Shown here piece by piece: positions 42,422 through 52,659 of a DNA stretch of 64,000 nt; position 1 is the stretch's first letter, and the number at the start of each line of letters is the position of its first letter. Under the pieces are notes generated by a model. It made no database searches, had not been told where the DNA came from, and was given only the letters and a program-made list of their open reading frames with translations. The translations under genes were made by a program, and so were the position numbers. Source of the DNA: Sepioteuthis lessoniana (lineage: Eukaryota > Mollusca > Cephalopoda > Myopsida > Loliginidae); the NCBI GenBank assembly GCA_963585895.1, contig OY757915.1, forward strand, positions 94,252,836-94,316,835, written 5' to 3'.

Positions 42422-42462
<41 letters not shown>
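42422..42462. repeat. (TA)n microsatellite
   Basis: Pure TA dinucleotides between a PLE fragment and an RTE tail. Confidence 0.95.
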
Positions 42463-42463
<1 letters not shown>

Positions 42464-42876
42464 TCATCATCATGATGTCGTGCCGCTAGCACGGATATCC
42501 CTGACTCTCTCTCGCCACTTTTCCCTATCGTTCATCGCCTCTGGCAGGTCTTCAGGGCTACATCCCGTATCCTCACATAGCTGCTGAATGTATGTTCATG
42601 CTGGTCGTCCTGTGTTTGCCCGGCCATATGTGGGGGTCCATTGGAGTATATCACTTATGAGCTCGTCCCTGCTTCTCCAGCGGTGTCCTGCATGTCTGGT
42701 TCGTCTAACTTGGATAGATTTCGTGATGGGAGATAGGTGGCTGTATAGTTGGTGCCTTGTGGGGTGTTGCCGCCAGGACTTGTTCAATATGGCTCGCAAC
42801 ATTCTTGTGTAATTGCCGTCTAGCTTCTTTTCCAGCCGTTTAGTTAGCGTCCAAGTAGTGCATCCATACAGCAGTG
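42463..42876 (-). mobile_element. 5'-truncated RTE
   Basis: The (TGA)n tail at 42463-42473 adjoins the TA repeat. The minus strand reads LLYGCTTWTLTKRLEKKLDG, NYTRMLRAILNKSWRQHPT, then RRTRHAGHRWRSRDELISD and an MNDREKWRERVRDI-like end. Nearly open, one of the best preserved copies. Confidence 0.9.
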
Positions 42877-42943
42877 AAGCATCACGCGTATCTAGCCACA
42901 CTGATGAGATGTGACAAAACGAAACAATCTGTATGTGGGTGAC

Positions 42944-42947
<4 letters not shown>
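42877..42947 (+). repeat. Repeat G, copy 1 (hammerhead-like boxes)
   Basis: Shares gaagcatcacgcgt, ccacactgatgag, gtgacaaaacgaaacaatct and gtatgtgggtgac with 46870-46945. CTGATGAG (42901-42908) and CGAAAC (42920-42925) are in hammerhead order, but the bases between them do not form an obvious stem II. It may be the conserved terminal part of an unknown element. Confidence 0.55.

Positions 42948-42987
<40 letters not shown>
42948..42987. repeat. (TA)n microsatellite
   Basis: Pure TA run directly after repeat G. Confidence 0.95.
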
Positions 42988-42990
<3 letters not shown>

Positions 42991-43226
42991 AGAAAACGTC
43001 TTCCCATGGTTATCATATACTACCGAAAGAGAGAGCTCAGTGTCAACGCTTCTGACAGCAGATATATAAAGTTTGGTTGAAGACACTTCGATACCAGAAA
43101 ATAATTTTCATTCTACGAATGCTACATTACTAGTTTATTTTTTGTCGCTTCTTTTATAGTTTATCAATTCTTTAAAAATTTATTTTAAAAGCATTATAAA
43201 AAACTTTCTTCACAAAAACTTTACTC

Positions 43227-43250
43227 CTGATGATTGACTAACGTTGAAAC
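43227..43250 (+). ncRNA. Weak hammerhead-like motif
   Basis: CTGATGA and GAAAC are separated by ttgactaacgtt, which allows only a weak stem with two wobble pairs. No cleavage triplet is clear. Reported because of the other motifs in the window. Confidence 0.25.
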
Positions 43251-43276
43251 TAGTTGCGAACAATAAAAAAAACAAC

Positions 43277-43930
43277 GGCTCAGTCGGCTGGGGCTGCAAA
43301 ATAAACCGACTGCATCTGTGCACAGGAGTAAGGCACCCCCAACGAGTATCCTGGATATTACACTAAACAATCTGATGGTGAGTCTCCAGTAATTCTAGTT
43401 TGGGAGAATACAGAGTACCCTTTTATTGCAATCACTCTCAGGTATATTCATGCCCGGAGTGGTAGCGCCTGATAGGGTCATATCTATGGGTCAAATAGAA
43501 CCAAACTGTGCACTTAAGCTAAACTGAATTGTTTGAAATAGTACTGTTTTGACATTTAAACTGCGTACTTATGCTAAACAGAATTGTTTGAAATTGAACT
43601 GTTTGATCATTTAACTTTGTGTAAACAAATGACAGATTTTTAATTGATTTGTTAGTGGTACATAGCAATACTTGGAACCGTTTAACTTTATTGACTAAAC
43701 TGAATAGTTTGAAATAGAACTGTTTTTGACATTTAAATTGCGTACTTATGCTAAACTAAATGGTTTGAAATAGAACTGTTTGATCATTTAACTTGTTGTG
43801 TAAAAAAATGTACTTATGCATATTTGAAGATATGAAGATCTTGAAACGTACAAACTTTTATCAAACTGACTTAATTCGGCGTTAAATTGCCCAAAAAAGG
43901 TTGATACACTGTAAAACAAAACAACCAATC
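43277..43930 (+). mobile_element. REP-C copy, long form
   Basis: Head gctcagtcggctggggctgc, central block, about five subrepeats and tail ggttgatacactgtaaaaca. Two subrepeats carry gatcatttaac-type text, also seen in other long copies. Confidence 0.85.
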
Positions 43931-43997
43931 AAAAAAAAAACAATCAAAAAAATAAATAACACAAAAGAAAAAATCCTATTTGTCTAATCACTTTTGT

Positions 43998-43999
<2 letters not shown>

Positions 44000-44033
<34 letters not shown>
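44000..44033. repeat. (TA)n microsatellite
   Basis: Pure TA run of about 34 bp. Confidence 0.95.
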
Positions 44034-44036
<3 letters not shown>

Positions 44037-44129
44037 CAACTTTCTCCTGTGGACTCCCATACATGAACCCACCGGTGTTCACCGACCAGCAAACATTCTA
44101 GGTGCCGTCTAGAGGACTTATCAAGTGCG

Positions 44130-44765
44130 ATGACCGATAGGAACTAAAGGCGAGAGAAAGAGAGTCTGTAGCGATTAGAAAAAGAAGTTAGATAAATGAA
44201 ATACAATAAATTCAAGAAGTGAAGAAGCTCCCAGAAGACCTTTGACAGAAAGTTGGAACTGCGCATGCCTGAAAACAGACGTAAGGGTATAAGAAAGAAA
44301 CTCGTTCTCTTTCTGTAGTGACCGTTGAATTGGAAAGCCCTATTTTTCTCTGCTGCTGGTGGGGAAACCACGTGCCCGCTTAGCGGCAAGCAGGCACACT
44401 CTCCCACTTATAGCAGCCGTCTCAGCTAATCACAGCCTATATTAAAAACGCCAACTGGACTTATCATCCAACTAAAAGCACCGATTTTGGACATATCAAC
44501 CCAAAAAACACCTTGTGTATTTTTAACACCTTGTCTGGGAGACGCAATGATTTCATTAAATTCAGAAAGAATTTCTTTACCCACACAATGGTTGTTGAAC
44601 CCAGAAATAACGGTAAAATTAAAAAGGTATTGTCTTTGTCCACATCCTTCCTTTTCTTCCTTTGCAGCCTTCCCATACAAGAAGACGCCAGCGAATTAAG
44701 ATGGAGTAAGAAAACACTAACGGAGTCAGATATCTAAAAACAAAAACCCAAACAAGACGAATAAC
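44130..44765 (+). repeat. Repeat H, copy 1
   Basis: Homologous, with moderate divergence, to 47127-47720: shared phrases include aattcaagaagtgaagaag (variant), ttttaacaccttgtctggga, gttgttgaac and ggagtcagatat. A weak protein-like phrase KFRKNFFTHTMVVEPRN is reminiscent of the ends of some LINE polyproteins, but this is not reliable. Class unknown. Confidence 0.6.
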
Positions 44766-45450
44766 CCAACAAAAGTTCTCCTTAGCCCCATAAGTCAAAT
44801 GAACCCGTTCTGTCGAAAGACTCTAATTTATTGATTGACTGGTCGATTGATTGATATTACCGGCACTACTAACTATCAAATTAAACCACCACCGTTTCGT
44901 CAACACCACCATCGTCACTACCACCTTCTTATCATCATCATCATCATCATCTTCTTCTTCTTCTTCTTTTGTCGTTACCTAACTTTAACAATCTTCATTA
45001 ATCCCGCCCTCTCCAGTGCACAATCGTCGTGGTCGTGACAACTGCATTGTTTATACTAATACCACCCCTAACTCACATCTTACTCTCCCGCCTACTGTCT
45101 CCTAAGCAATCCTTTTATGCTACTGAACATTTTTTAATAAAATTACTACTTACCCTGTAATATTATAATATAATATTCCCATCGTTTCATTATTCGAGAG
45201 ACGTGGAAAACCCTCCCACCCAACGCAGGTATGTAAGAGTAAATCACAACCGTATTACGTGATCGTTGGAGTTCCCGAAGCAAACTCACATGCTCCCATT
45301 AAAACTGACAGTAATGAAAATTGCGTCACATGAACGAGATAAAATAGTCTATTAAATATATATTTAAAAGAAAGAAAGAAAGAAAGAACAAAACTGGACA
45401 GAAAATACCAAAAATGTCTAGAATTGAGCTTTTTATAGTGTTCAACTAAA
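44766..45450. other. Unassigned spacer with short trinucleotide runs
   Basis: (ATC)n and (TTC)n runs at about 44934-44970 and a gaaa run at about 45368-45390. No gene recognised. Confidence 0.5.
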
Positions 45451-45460
45451 GCTTGTGTCT

Positions 45461-45771
45461 ATAGTAGTAGTAGTAGTAGTCCTATTTACCAACCCCTCCG
45501 CTCGGGCAGGATATGACACAAGGTCAATTTTTAAGCGGAGTTTAACAGGTTTGAATTCAGTTTTCCTTCTCCTAGACTAGTCGCCTCACCAAGGCTGAAG
45601 AACCTAGTCTGTCCTACTATTTACCCATAGCTGGAGGGAGAATATTTGGATTCATACCTTTCCCAAGGATATTAGTGCTATGTGAAATGCAATCAGTCTC
45701 GTCCAGGATTTGAACTCGTGTCGCCGTGTCCATATCCTATCCATATCAGTAGTAGTAGTAGTAGTAGTAGT
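45461..45771. repeat. (TAG)n tract split by a SINE
   Basis: Tag units lie at about 45461-45480 and again at about 45747-45771 on either side of the SINE-B copy, as expected if the SINE inserted in a trinucleotide repeat. Confidence 0.85.
45482..45746 (-). mobile_element. SINE-B in a trinucleotide repeat, 5'-truncated
   Basis: Tail (tatttaccaacccctccgct) at left; body; the head stops at gtcgccgtgtccatatccta, so the A box is missing. Flanking tag repeats obscure the target duplication. Confidence 0.85.
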
Positions 45772-45950
45772 AAACTAGCTCAAAGTTTAAATTCAATTTT
45801 TACATGAAAATTGTCAATTACGATTATTATTCATGTTGACTAGTATTTTTCTTGATCTTAATTTTAGTTGCTTTTTATCGTTTGGATAAATTTTGATGGC
45901 GGTAATGATAATGATACACGAAGAAAAAAAAAACGAAGCTAGTTATTAGC

Positions 45951-46618
45951 CCCTCAGTTGAGGCTGCTGGATAAACTGACTGGATCTCAGCAGAGGGATA
46001 AGATTCCACTCAAAGAGTGTCCTAGATATGACACGAAACAATCTGATGGTGAGACTTCAGTAATGCTGGAGCGATGGGAAACGCGGAGTACCCTTTCATT
46101 GCCATCGCTCCCAGGTCCACACTGCTTCAGAGTAGTAGCACCTGAAAGGGGCCTGTCTATGGGCCAAATAGAACTATAGTGTGTACTTATGCTAAACTGA
46201 AATAGAACTGATTTTTACATTTAACTGTGTGTAAACAAAAAAAAACTGTACTTATTTTAAACTGAATTGCTTGAAATATAACTGTTTGTCCGGACATTGG
46301 CATAATGGTTAGAGTGTTCGCCAAAGGCCCGGGAGACCTGTGTTCAATCCCAGGTCGGGTCATACCAAAGACTCAAAAAAATGGTACTTGATGCCTCCTT
46401 GCTTAACACTCAGCATTATAAGATAAGGATTAAGGGTAGTGTAGCAATCCAGGGAAAGGAGTAGCGCCCTCTCCTACACCTTGGTGTAGAAGCTATCGAA
46501 AAGGGAGCCTTCGGGTCACCCTCGACTACGGTCGCCAACTTACTATATGTATAGAAATGAATTTGGCATTAAATAACCTACAATGGTTGATATGCCATAA
46601 AATCAAACTAAACCAAAT
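45951..46618 (+). mobile_element. REP-C split by SINE-D
   Basis: Head gcccctcagttgaggctgct, central block with caatctgatggtgagacttc, a subrepeat section interrupted at 46288, and after the SINE the tail atttggcattaaataaccta with gatatgccataaaatc. Confidence 0.85.
46288..46543 (+). mobile_element. Full-length SINE-D nested in REP-C
   Basis: Head acattggcataatggttaga with tgttcaatcccagg, complete body and 3' end ctcgactacggtcgccaact. It is the most regular SINE-D copy here. The exact target duplication is not clear. Confidence 0.9.
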
Positions 46619-46869
46619 TAAGTAGCTAGTTATTTTGGACCTATGAAAAATAAATGATATCCTTCTAAAAAGATAACTCAAGCGAATAGATTTCCAGATG
46701 AAATAATGAAAAGTTTCTTTATAAATCTCATATGTCTTTTACTCAACATTTTTCAAAGAATATATTTTTGTTCCAACTTGACAGCTAAATTTTCACAATA
46801 TAAATGATATCATATGAGGAATATTTGATAATACTGGTGTATATCAGCCAGGTTTCGATCCCAACTTGA

Positions 46870-46945
46870 AGCATCACGCGTGTCTCGCCACACTGGTGAG
46901 TTGTGACAAAACGAAACAATCTGTATGTGAGTGACAAATCCAAAA
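46870..46945 (+). repeat. Repeat G, copy 2
   Basis: Matches 42877-42947 closely; here the first box reads CTGGTGAG and the second CGAAAC. The conserved phrase acaaaacgaaacaatctgta spans the second box. Confidence 0.6.
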
Positions 46946-46985
46946 TATTCAAACTCCTTCTGCACGCTTGCTTGCGTGTGTGTGT

Positions 46986-48168
46986 TGTTTGGTTTGGTTT
47001 AATGCAATGTCAACCTCTGTGGGTTATTCAATGCCAAATCCACTTTATACATACATATTAAATATATGATTTCTAAATACATTTTGTAGATAACATTTTT
47101 AAATCATTTTTTACACACAGTTAAATGATTTTGTGGTGGTTAGAAAAATAAAAATAAGATAAATAAAACAAAATAGGTTCAAGAAGTACAGAAATTCCCA
47201 AAAGCCTCTGACAGGAAGTGGGGGCGGCGCATACCCGGAAAAAAACCATCCCAGTGAAAAGGGGAAATTTGACAACACTTCAGTCGTACTCATCAGACAG
47301 AAAGGACGTTTTTCTACTCGGCTGCTAGCAAGGTAGCACGCCTGTTTGCTAAATCCCGAGGCTTCGCATGCAGGTTGCGTTTGCTGCTAGCGAGCCGACA
47401 CGTCGAAACAAGCATCATTAAAAAAACACCGCTTGACATGACCATACCGAATTTAGACTTATCAAACGACTAGTATATTTTAACACCTTGTCTGGGAAAT
47501 GAGACCCTTTCCATTGGATTCCCCCACCCACAGAATGATTGTTGAACGGAAAAATAATGTTAAAATTCAAAAGGTATCTTGGTCGCTTTTCTTCCCTCCT
47601 TCAGGAATTCTTTTGTAGCTTTCTACAGTCACAAAAAAAAACAACGAATAAAGATTGGGTAAGAAGAAAACCAATGGAGTCAGATATTTAAACCACAAAC
47701 CCTAAAACCAAATAACCAATCTTCATAACCCCTACAGTTTCACTTATTTCTATCTAATACGAATAATTTTATTTACAATTAATCATTTGTTGGCACTCAG
47801 TTAATTTTTTCTAGTATTGCTATTAAACATTAACAATTCAATTAAACATCAGTCATTTGTTTAGACAAAATTAAATGATCAAACAATTCTATTTCTAACA
47901 AGTCAATTTATCAAAAGGTTAATTGTTTCCACACAGTTTAAATGTCAAACAGTTCTATTTAACCCATAGATAGAACCCTATCAGGTGTTACCACTCCAGG
48001 CCAGAGTGTACCTGGGAGCAACAGCAATGAAGGGGTACTCCGCATTCCCCAAACTTCAGCATTACTGGAGATTTACCATCAGATTGTTTAGTGTCATATC
48101 CAGGACACTCGTTAGGCAAGTCTTACACTTCTGCAGAGATGCAGTTTGAGTATTCTACAGCCATTGCA
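46986..48168 (-). mobile_element. REP-C interrupted by repeat H
   Basis: Tail with ggtttggtttaatgcaatgt at left, interrupted at about 47127, resuming at about 47776 with aatcatttgttggcactcag, and continuing to the head-side text agtttgagtattctacagcc. The insertion boundaries are approximate. Confidence 0.75.
47127..47720 (+). repeat. Repeat H, copy 2, inserted in REP-C
   Basis: Homologue of 44130-44765. Because it splits a REP-C copy it is a mobile or duplicated unit and younger than that copy. No open frame survives. Confidence 0.6.
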
Positions 48169-48400
48169 TGCCGGACTTGTATTTCTGTGTATGTGCGTGT
48201 GACCGGTTCCGTTATGCCATTCACTGAGTGGTTCACATTGAGCGACTATGACAGGCGTTTAAGCTGAATCAAAAGCGTTTGTTTTAGAAAATGCAACAGA
48301 TTAAGAGAAAATATCGTTTTTGTTCGTGTAGAATAGTCAGTTGCCAAGTATCAGCAGTGCAAACCTGTTGATCTGCATTTAAAAAGAAATGTCGTCGGAT

Positions 48401-48677
48401 GCTATTTACCAACCCCTCCGCTCGGGCAGGATATGATACAAGGTCAATTTTAAGCAGAGTTTGAATTCAGAGTTTTCCTTCTCCTAGACTAGTTGCCTCA
48501 CCAAGGCTGAAGAACCCAGTCTGCCCTACTATTTACCCAGTAGGGAGAATAATTGGATTCATACCTTTCCCAAGGGTATTAATGCGATGTGAAATGCAAT
48601 CAGTCTCGTCCAGGATTTGAACTCATGTCGCCGTGTCCATTTCCTATGACGATAACCATTACACCACGGGTACCTCC
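48401..48677 (-). mobile_element. SINE-B copy
   Basis: Tail tatttaccaacccctccgct at left and head ccattacaccacgggtacct at right. It has small internal deletions (ttaagcagagtttgaattc, and the body cagtagggagaat). Confidence 0.9.
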
Positions 48678-48747
48678 AAAGACTTTTTATAGATCTAATA
48701 AATCATGTTAAAAATATGAGCTTGAGAAGCATTGATCACCTAGACTC

Positions 48748-48783
<36 letters not shown>

Positions 48784-49630
48784 CAGATAAAATAAAACCA
48801 CATATTGTAATTAATAGTATCACATTTCCACGATCATCCGGCAATACTGATTTGATATGAGAGGTTTGAAGCATAGAAAGTGCATATTATAAAACGGAAC
48901 TGGGTTCATATTGTAGCAAATCTGAGGAGACTCTTGAACAACAGACTTAAAAATATCTTCGAAAATGGTAATATTGTTAATGATGTGCTAAAACCTTAGA
49001 ACTCCGTAAGTTTCAAAGGTTAATTTTCCTTATTTCCAATACGGTTTTTAGGTTATATATAAAAAAAAAAACAGAGAGCTGACAATTTTTTAATTAATGT
49101 CAACTTTTCTTTGAGTTAGGGTAGTGTTGCAGAGCACTGCCGCTTGGCTGCTCAAGGATTTTTTTGTGTCTTCAGCGGCAAGGGTCTTTCTTTTTCAGCC
49201 ACAGTCTCTTTTTTGATAACAATTTACAGTCTTTTCGTAACTCTTTTTAGGAAAACATCAATTGATGAATGATATCGATTCAATTTTTTTGTAATATCGT
49301 GAAGTGAGTTCACAATTTCCAAATACCACAGTTTCACCTTTTTCGAACTCGGGCAACCGTTTACAAGTCATTTGGAAAGGACTAATCACAAATTAGGATA
49401 TCAAATGAAGGAAAAGAAAATTCGGAGAAATTTCTAATATCTTGATATTTCTGATAATTTTCTTTTTATTAAATTAAAGCTTTCCGCTATAACTAAAAAA
49501 AAAACTTTGATAACTATATTTAAGGAAAATGATCACTTCCTATGTGTGTCTAAGCAATTGAAGTTTCATTAAAAACTTGTAACAATAATAAAAATGGTTA
49601 AGTTTTTTCACGCTCTTTTTTGTTGTCTTT
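48678..49630. other. AT-rich spacer with one (TA)n tract
   Basis: TA run at about 48751-48782. The remainder has no recognised gene or repeat. Confidence 0.5.
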
Positions 49631-49635
49631 TGTCC

Positions 49636-49638
<3 letters not shown>

Positions 49639-49712
<74 letters not shown>

Positions 49713-49752
49713 TATTGGACAATTTATATACATATATACATATGTGTGTGTT

Positions 49753-49817
<65 letters not shown>

Positions 49818-49820
49818 CTG
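49639..49820. repeat. Compound (TA)n(TC)n(TG)n microsatellite
   Basis: About 35 TA units, a short spacer, TC units at about 49754-49773 and TG units to about 49814. All overlapping frames are artefacts. Confidence 0.95.
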
Positions 49821-50119
49821 CTTCCACGCATATGTGTGTGGTCATATATTTAATGTAAGTTAGAGATCATTAGGTTCATTGTTACATTAGCAATGTATAA
49901 AGTCACTCAATGTATATTTGTGGACGTTAAGAAGTTGAAAAAGTAAATATGTCACTGACGACGAGGATCAGGTCAAAGAAGCTCATAACATACATGTAGA
50001 TAAAGGATTATTTTTGAATACAGCCTGTCAGAAAGGAGGATTAAAGAACGATGTCAGCTGGCGAAAGAAAGCGCTAATAGAAAGAATGGTAAGAAAAAAC
50101 AAATCTTTATATACCAGTC

Positions 50120-50374
50120 TATTGGCCAAGTGGGTAGAATGTTCACCAATGATCCGGGAGACCGGGTTCAATCCCAGATCGTGTCATACCAAAGACTCAA
50201 AAAATGGTACTTGATGCGTCCTTACTTAACACTCAACGTTATAAGGTACGTATCAAGGGTAAATTGGAGAAATCCAGAGGAAGGAGTAGCACCCTCCTCT
50301 ACACCTTGGAGTAGTAGCTTCGAAAAGGGAGCCTTCGGTTTTCCCTCGACTACATTTGCAAACTTTACTTTATT
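50120..50374 (+). mobile_element. SINE-D copy
   Basis: Head with ggccaagtgggtagaatgtt and B-box-like gggttcaatcccag, body, and a diverged 3' end (ttccctcgactacatttgca). Confidence 0.85.
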
Positions 50375-51055
50375 TTATATCAGTTTGAGAAAAAGGACTC
50401 TGAACCTACAAAGACAAGAGAAGTGGGGGAGGGGGAGAAAACAAGTAATGAAAAGTTTTCCAATTTGTAAAAAGGTTCGTTGCGTTTCTGACTTAGCTTT
50501 CCCTCAGACGATCCAGCCTCAACAGGAGAAGCAAGCGGCTCTTCCTTGCAATAGACATGGATTGATTCTTTACCGAATGGGAACGACTCTTGATTATCTC
50601 TAAAGGTTATTTTGTCCTAAGTTAATTAAATCAGCAGTCTCAAGGGTACAAATCCAAATCCCAAATGTGTAATGTATAAGCACCCCTACACACCTTGTCA
50701 AAATTCTACCCCACCTCAAAATGTCACAAAGACACTGTAAAAATAAAATGTAATTAAAATATGACGATATAAATGTAATAAGATACGTCAACAAGCAATC
50801 AGAAAGCTTGGATTAACAAGGTGTTGGGATTATCCCTTTTTACATAATCCAGCTGAAACTCAATCTTTACTCATATTAATATCGTTTACGCCTCACCTAA
50901 TTTGTCAAGATTATCTCATTTTGTTAAGAGAAGCTACTTATTTTTCGTTTTAATTGTATTTCTACTAGAGATAATAAAATCCTGATATCTTTGGATTAAA
51001 AGAAAATTAGCTATTTATTAAAAAACATATTTGGAGTGTATTTATTTATGGGCAA
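50375..51055. other. Unassigned spacer
   Basis: No domain or repeat recognised; the open frame crossing into this region starts within SINE-D and is not a gene. Confidence 0.45.
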
Positions 51056-51059
51056 TACA

Positions 51060-51060
<1 letters not shown>

Positions 51061-51124
<64 letters not shown>
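51061..51124. repeat. (TA)n microsatellite
   Basis: About 32 TA units immediately left of an RTE insertion. Confidence 0.95.
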
Positions 51125-51126
<2 letters not shown>

Positions 51127-51127
51127 T

Positions 51128-51316
51128 GGGGATCCATTATGGATCCCCACACATGGCCGCGCAAAAGCAGGACGACCAGCACGAACGTACATTCAGCAGC
51201 TATGTGAGGATACAGGTTGTTGTCCTGAAGACCTGCCTAGGGCGATGAACGATAGGCAGGAGTGGCGAGAGAGGGTCAGGGATATCCGTGCTGCCAGCAC
51301 GATATGATGATGATGA
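51128..51316 (+). mobile_element. Short RTE with a foldback at its 5' end
   Basis: Sense strand codes for the last RTE residues (TYIQQLCEDTGC-like through the DIRAAS-like end) plus (TGA)n. The 5' junction is an 11-bp inverted repeat (51126-51136 and 51140-51150) around tta. Repeats of atatattagt lie on both sides (about 51118-51127 and 51319-51328), giving a probable target duplication. Confidence 0.85.
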
Positions 51317-51439
51317 TGATATATTAGTACACACACATAAAAATTAGTTGTTTTGTTTTACTTTTTCCTGATAATGTTTTTGCAAAATTCAATCCAATTT
51401 CAATATTTTTCTAAGACATTGAAATAGTAAACGCAGGAC

Positions 51440-51610
51440 TGCTGAAAAGTCCATAGTCTGACCAAGATAGTCTCATCGAATGAGACCAAATAAGATTAAA
51501 CGGAGTTCTCCTTGCGGTCTATACACTTCTTCCATCCGTGTTACAGTGCTTGGATCTTGTTGTCATCAAGAGTGGTTATGACGTCATTGTATGAACTTTT
51601 CAGCCTATGA
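51440..51610 (-). pseudogene. Mariner-like transposase C-terminal scrap
   Basis: The minus strand reads approximately YNDVITTLDDNKIQAL, then HGWKKCIDRKENSV and LVSFDETILVRLWTF with stops. The W.KCI pattern near the end resembles Tc1/mariner-type transposases. The terminal phrase ctgctgaaaagtccatagtc could be the inverted repeat end. Assignment is tentative. Confidence 0.4.
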
Positions 51611-51834
51611 ACTTTCACGCCCACCATCGTATTTCTTAGGATTATGTTACTTGAGCAGAAGAGAAGTTTACATGAATAAATCAAATAAGAGATTAATTGG
51701 TTGATTTATGGATTTATCTTAGCGGCATCTCAACCCGTCTAGGGTCATTTCATGACTAGAGGTTAGGAAATCGCATTCATTGTGCGTTTGTATTTACATT
51801 TTTTATCTTGTTGCTTCATAAAGGTTTTTTTTGT

Positions 51835-52465
51835 CATCATCATCATCATGTCGTGCCGCTAGCACGGATATCCCTGACCCTCTCTCGCCACTTCTCCCTA
51901 TCGTTCATCGCCTCCGGCAGGTCTTCAGGGCTACATCCCGTATCCTCACATAGCTGCTGTATATATGTTCGAGCTTGTCGTCCTGTTTTTGCTCGGCCAT
52001 ATGTGGGGGTACATAGGAGTACATCACTTATGAGCTTGTCCCTGCTTCCCCAGCAGTGTCCTGTATCTCTGGTTCGTCTAACTTGGATAGATTTCGTGAT
52101 GGGAGGCAGGTGACCGTATAGTTGGTGCCTTGTGGGGTGTTGCCGCTAGGACTTGTTCAATATTGCACGCAACATTCATGTGTAATTGCCGTCTAGCTTC
52201 TTCTCCAGCCGTTTAGTTAGCGTCCAAGTAGTGCATCCATACAGCAGTGTCGATACAACCGCTGCCTGGAAGAAACTGCGTTTCATTTTATCGGTCAGAT
52301 CTGATTTCCATATGATTGCTGTCCATGCCTTCGTTAGCCGCGTGTTGATGTCCTTTTCGGTTGATTAGACACTGCTTCCTAGGTAGGTGAATATGTCTAC
52401 CAGTTTCAGAGAGGTTCCGTCTAGTGTGGAAATGTCGCCTGATTGATTATAGCATATATATTCAG
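51835..52465 (-). mobile_element. RTE 3' part, longer copy
   Basis: The tail (catcatcatcat) is at 51835-51848. The minus strand then has, from 5' to 3': YICYNQSGDISTLDGTSLKL, VDIFTYLGSSV, LTKAWTAIIWKSDLTD-like text, LLYGCTTWTLTKRLEKKLDG, HPTRHQLYGHLPP and MNDREKWRERVRDI. It keeps about 200 codons of the C-terminal region with a few stops. It joins a piece of the same element in the opposite orientation at about 52465. Confidence 0.9.
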
Positions 52466-52640
52466 TTTTCCTACTAGCATACGGCCTACCAAAAGAAACC
52501 GTAGCAGCAATAACGATTCTCTTCAAAAACACCAAAGTGAAAGTACGTTCACCGGATGGGGACATAGAATACTACGACATTGTACCAGGAGTACTACAAG
52601 GGGACACACTAGCCCCATACCTCTTTATCATTTTTTTGTA
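52466..52640 (+). mobile_element. Inverted RTE segment: reverse transcriptase part
   Basis: The plus strand reads AYGLPKETVAAITILFKNT, KVKVRSPDGDIEYYDI and VPGVLQGDTLAPYLFIIF, which is RT block 4-type text (QGDTLAPYLF). It lies head-to-head with the minus-strand 3' part, as produced by twin priming (5' inversion) of a LINE. Confidence 0.85.
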
Positions 52641-52659
52641 CTCGATCCTATTGAATACG

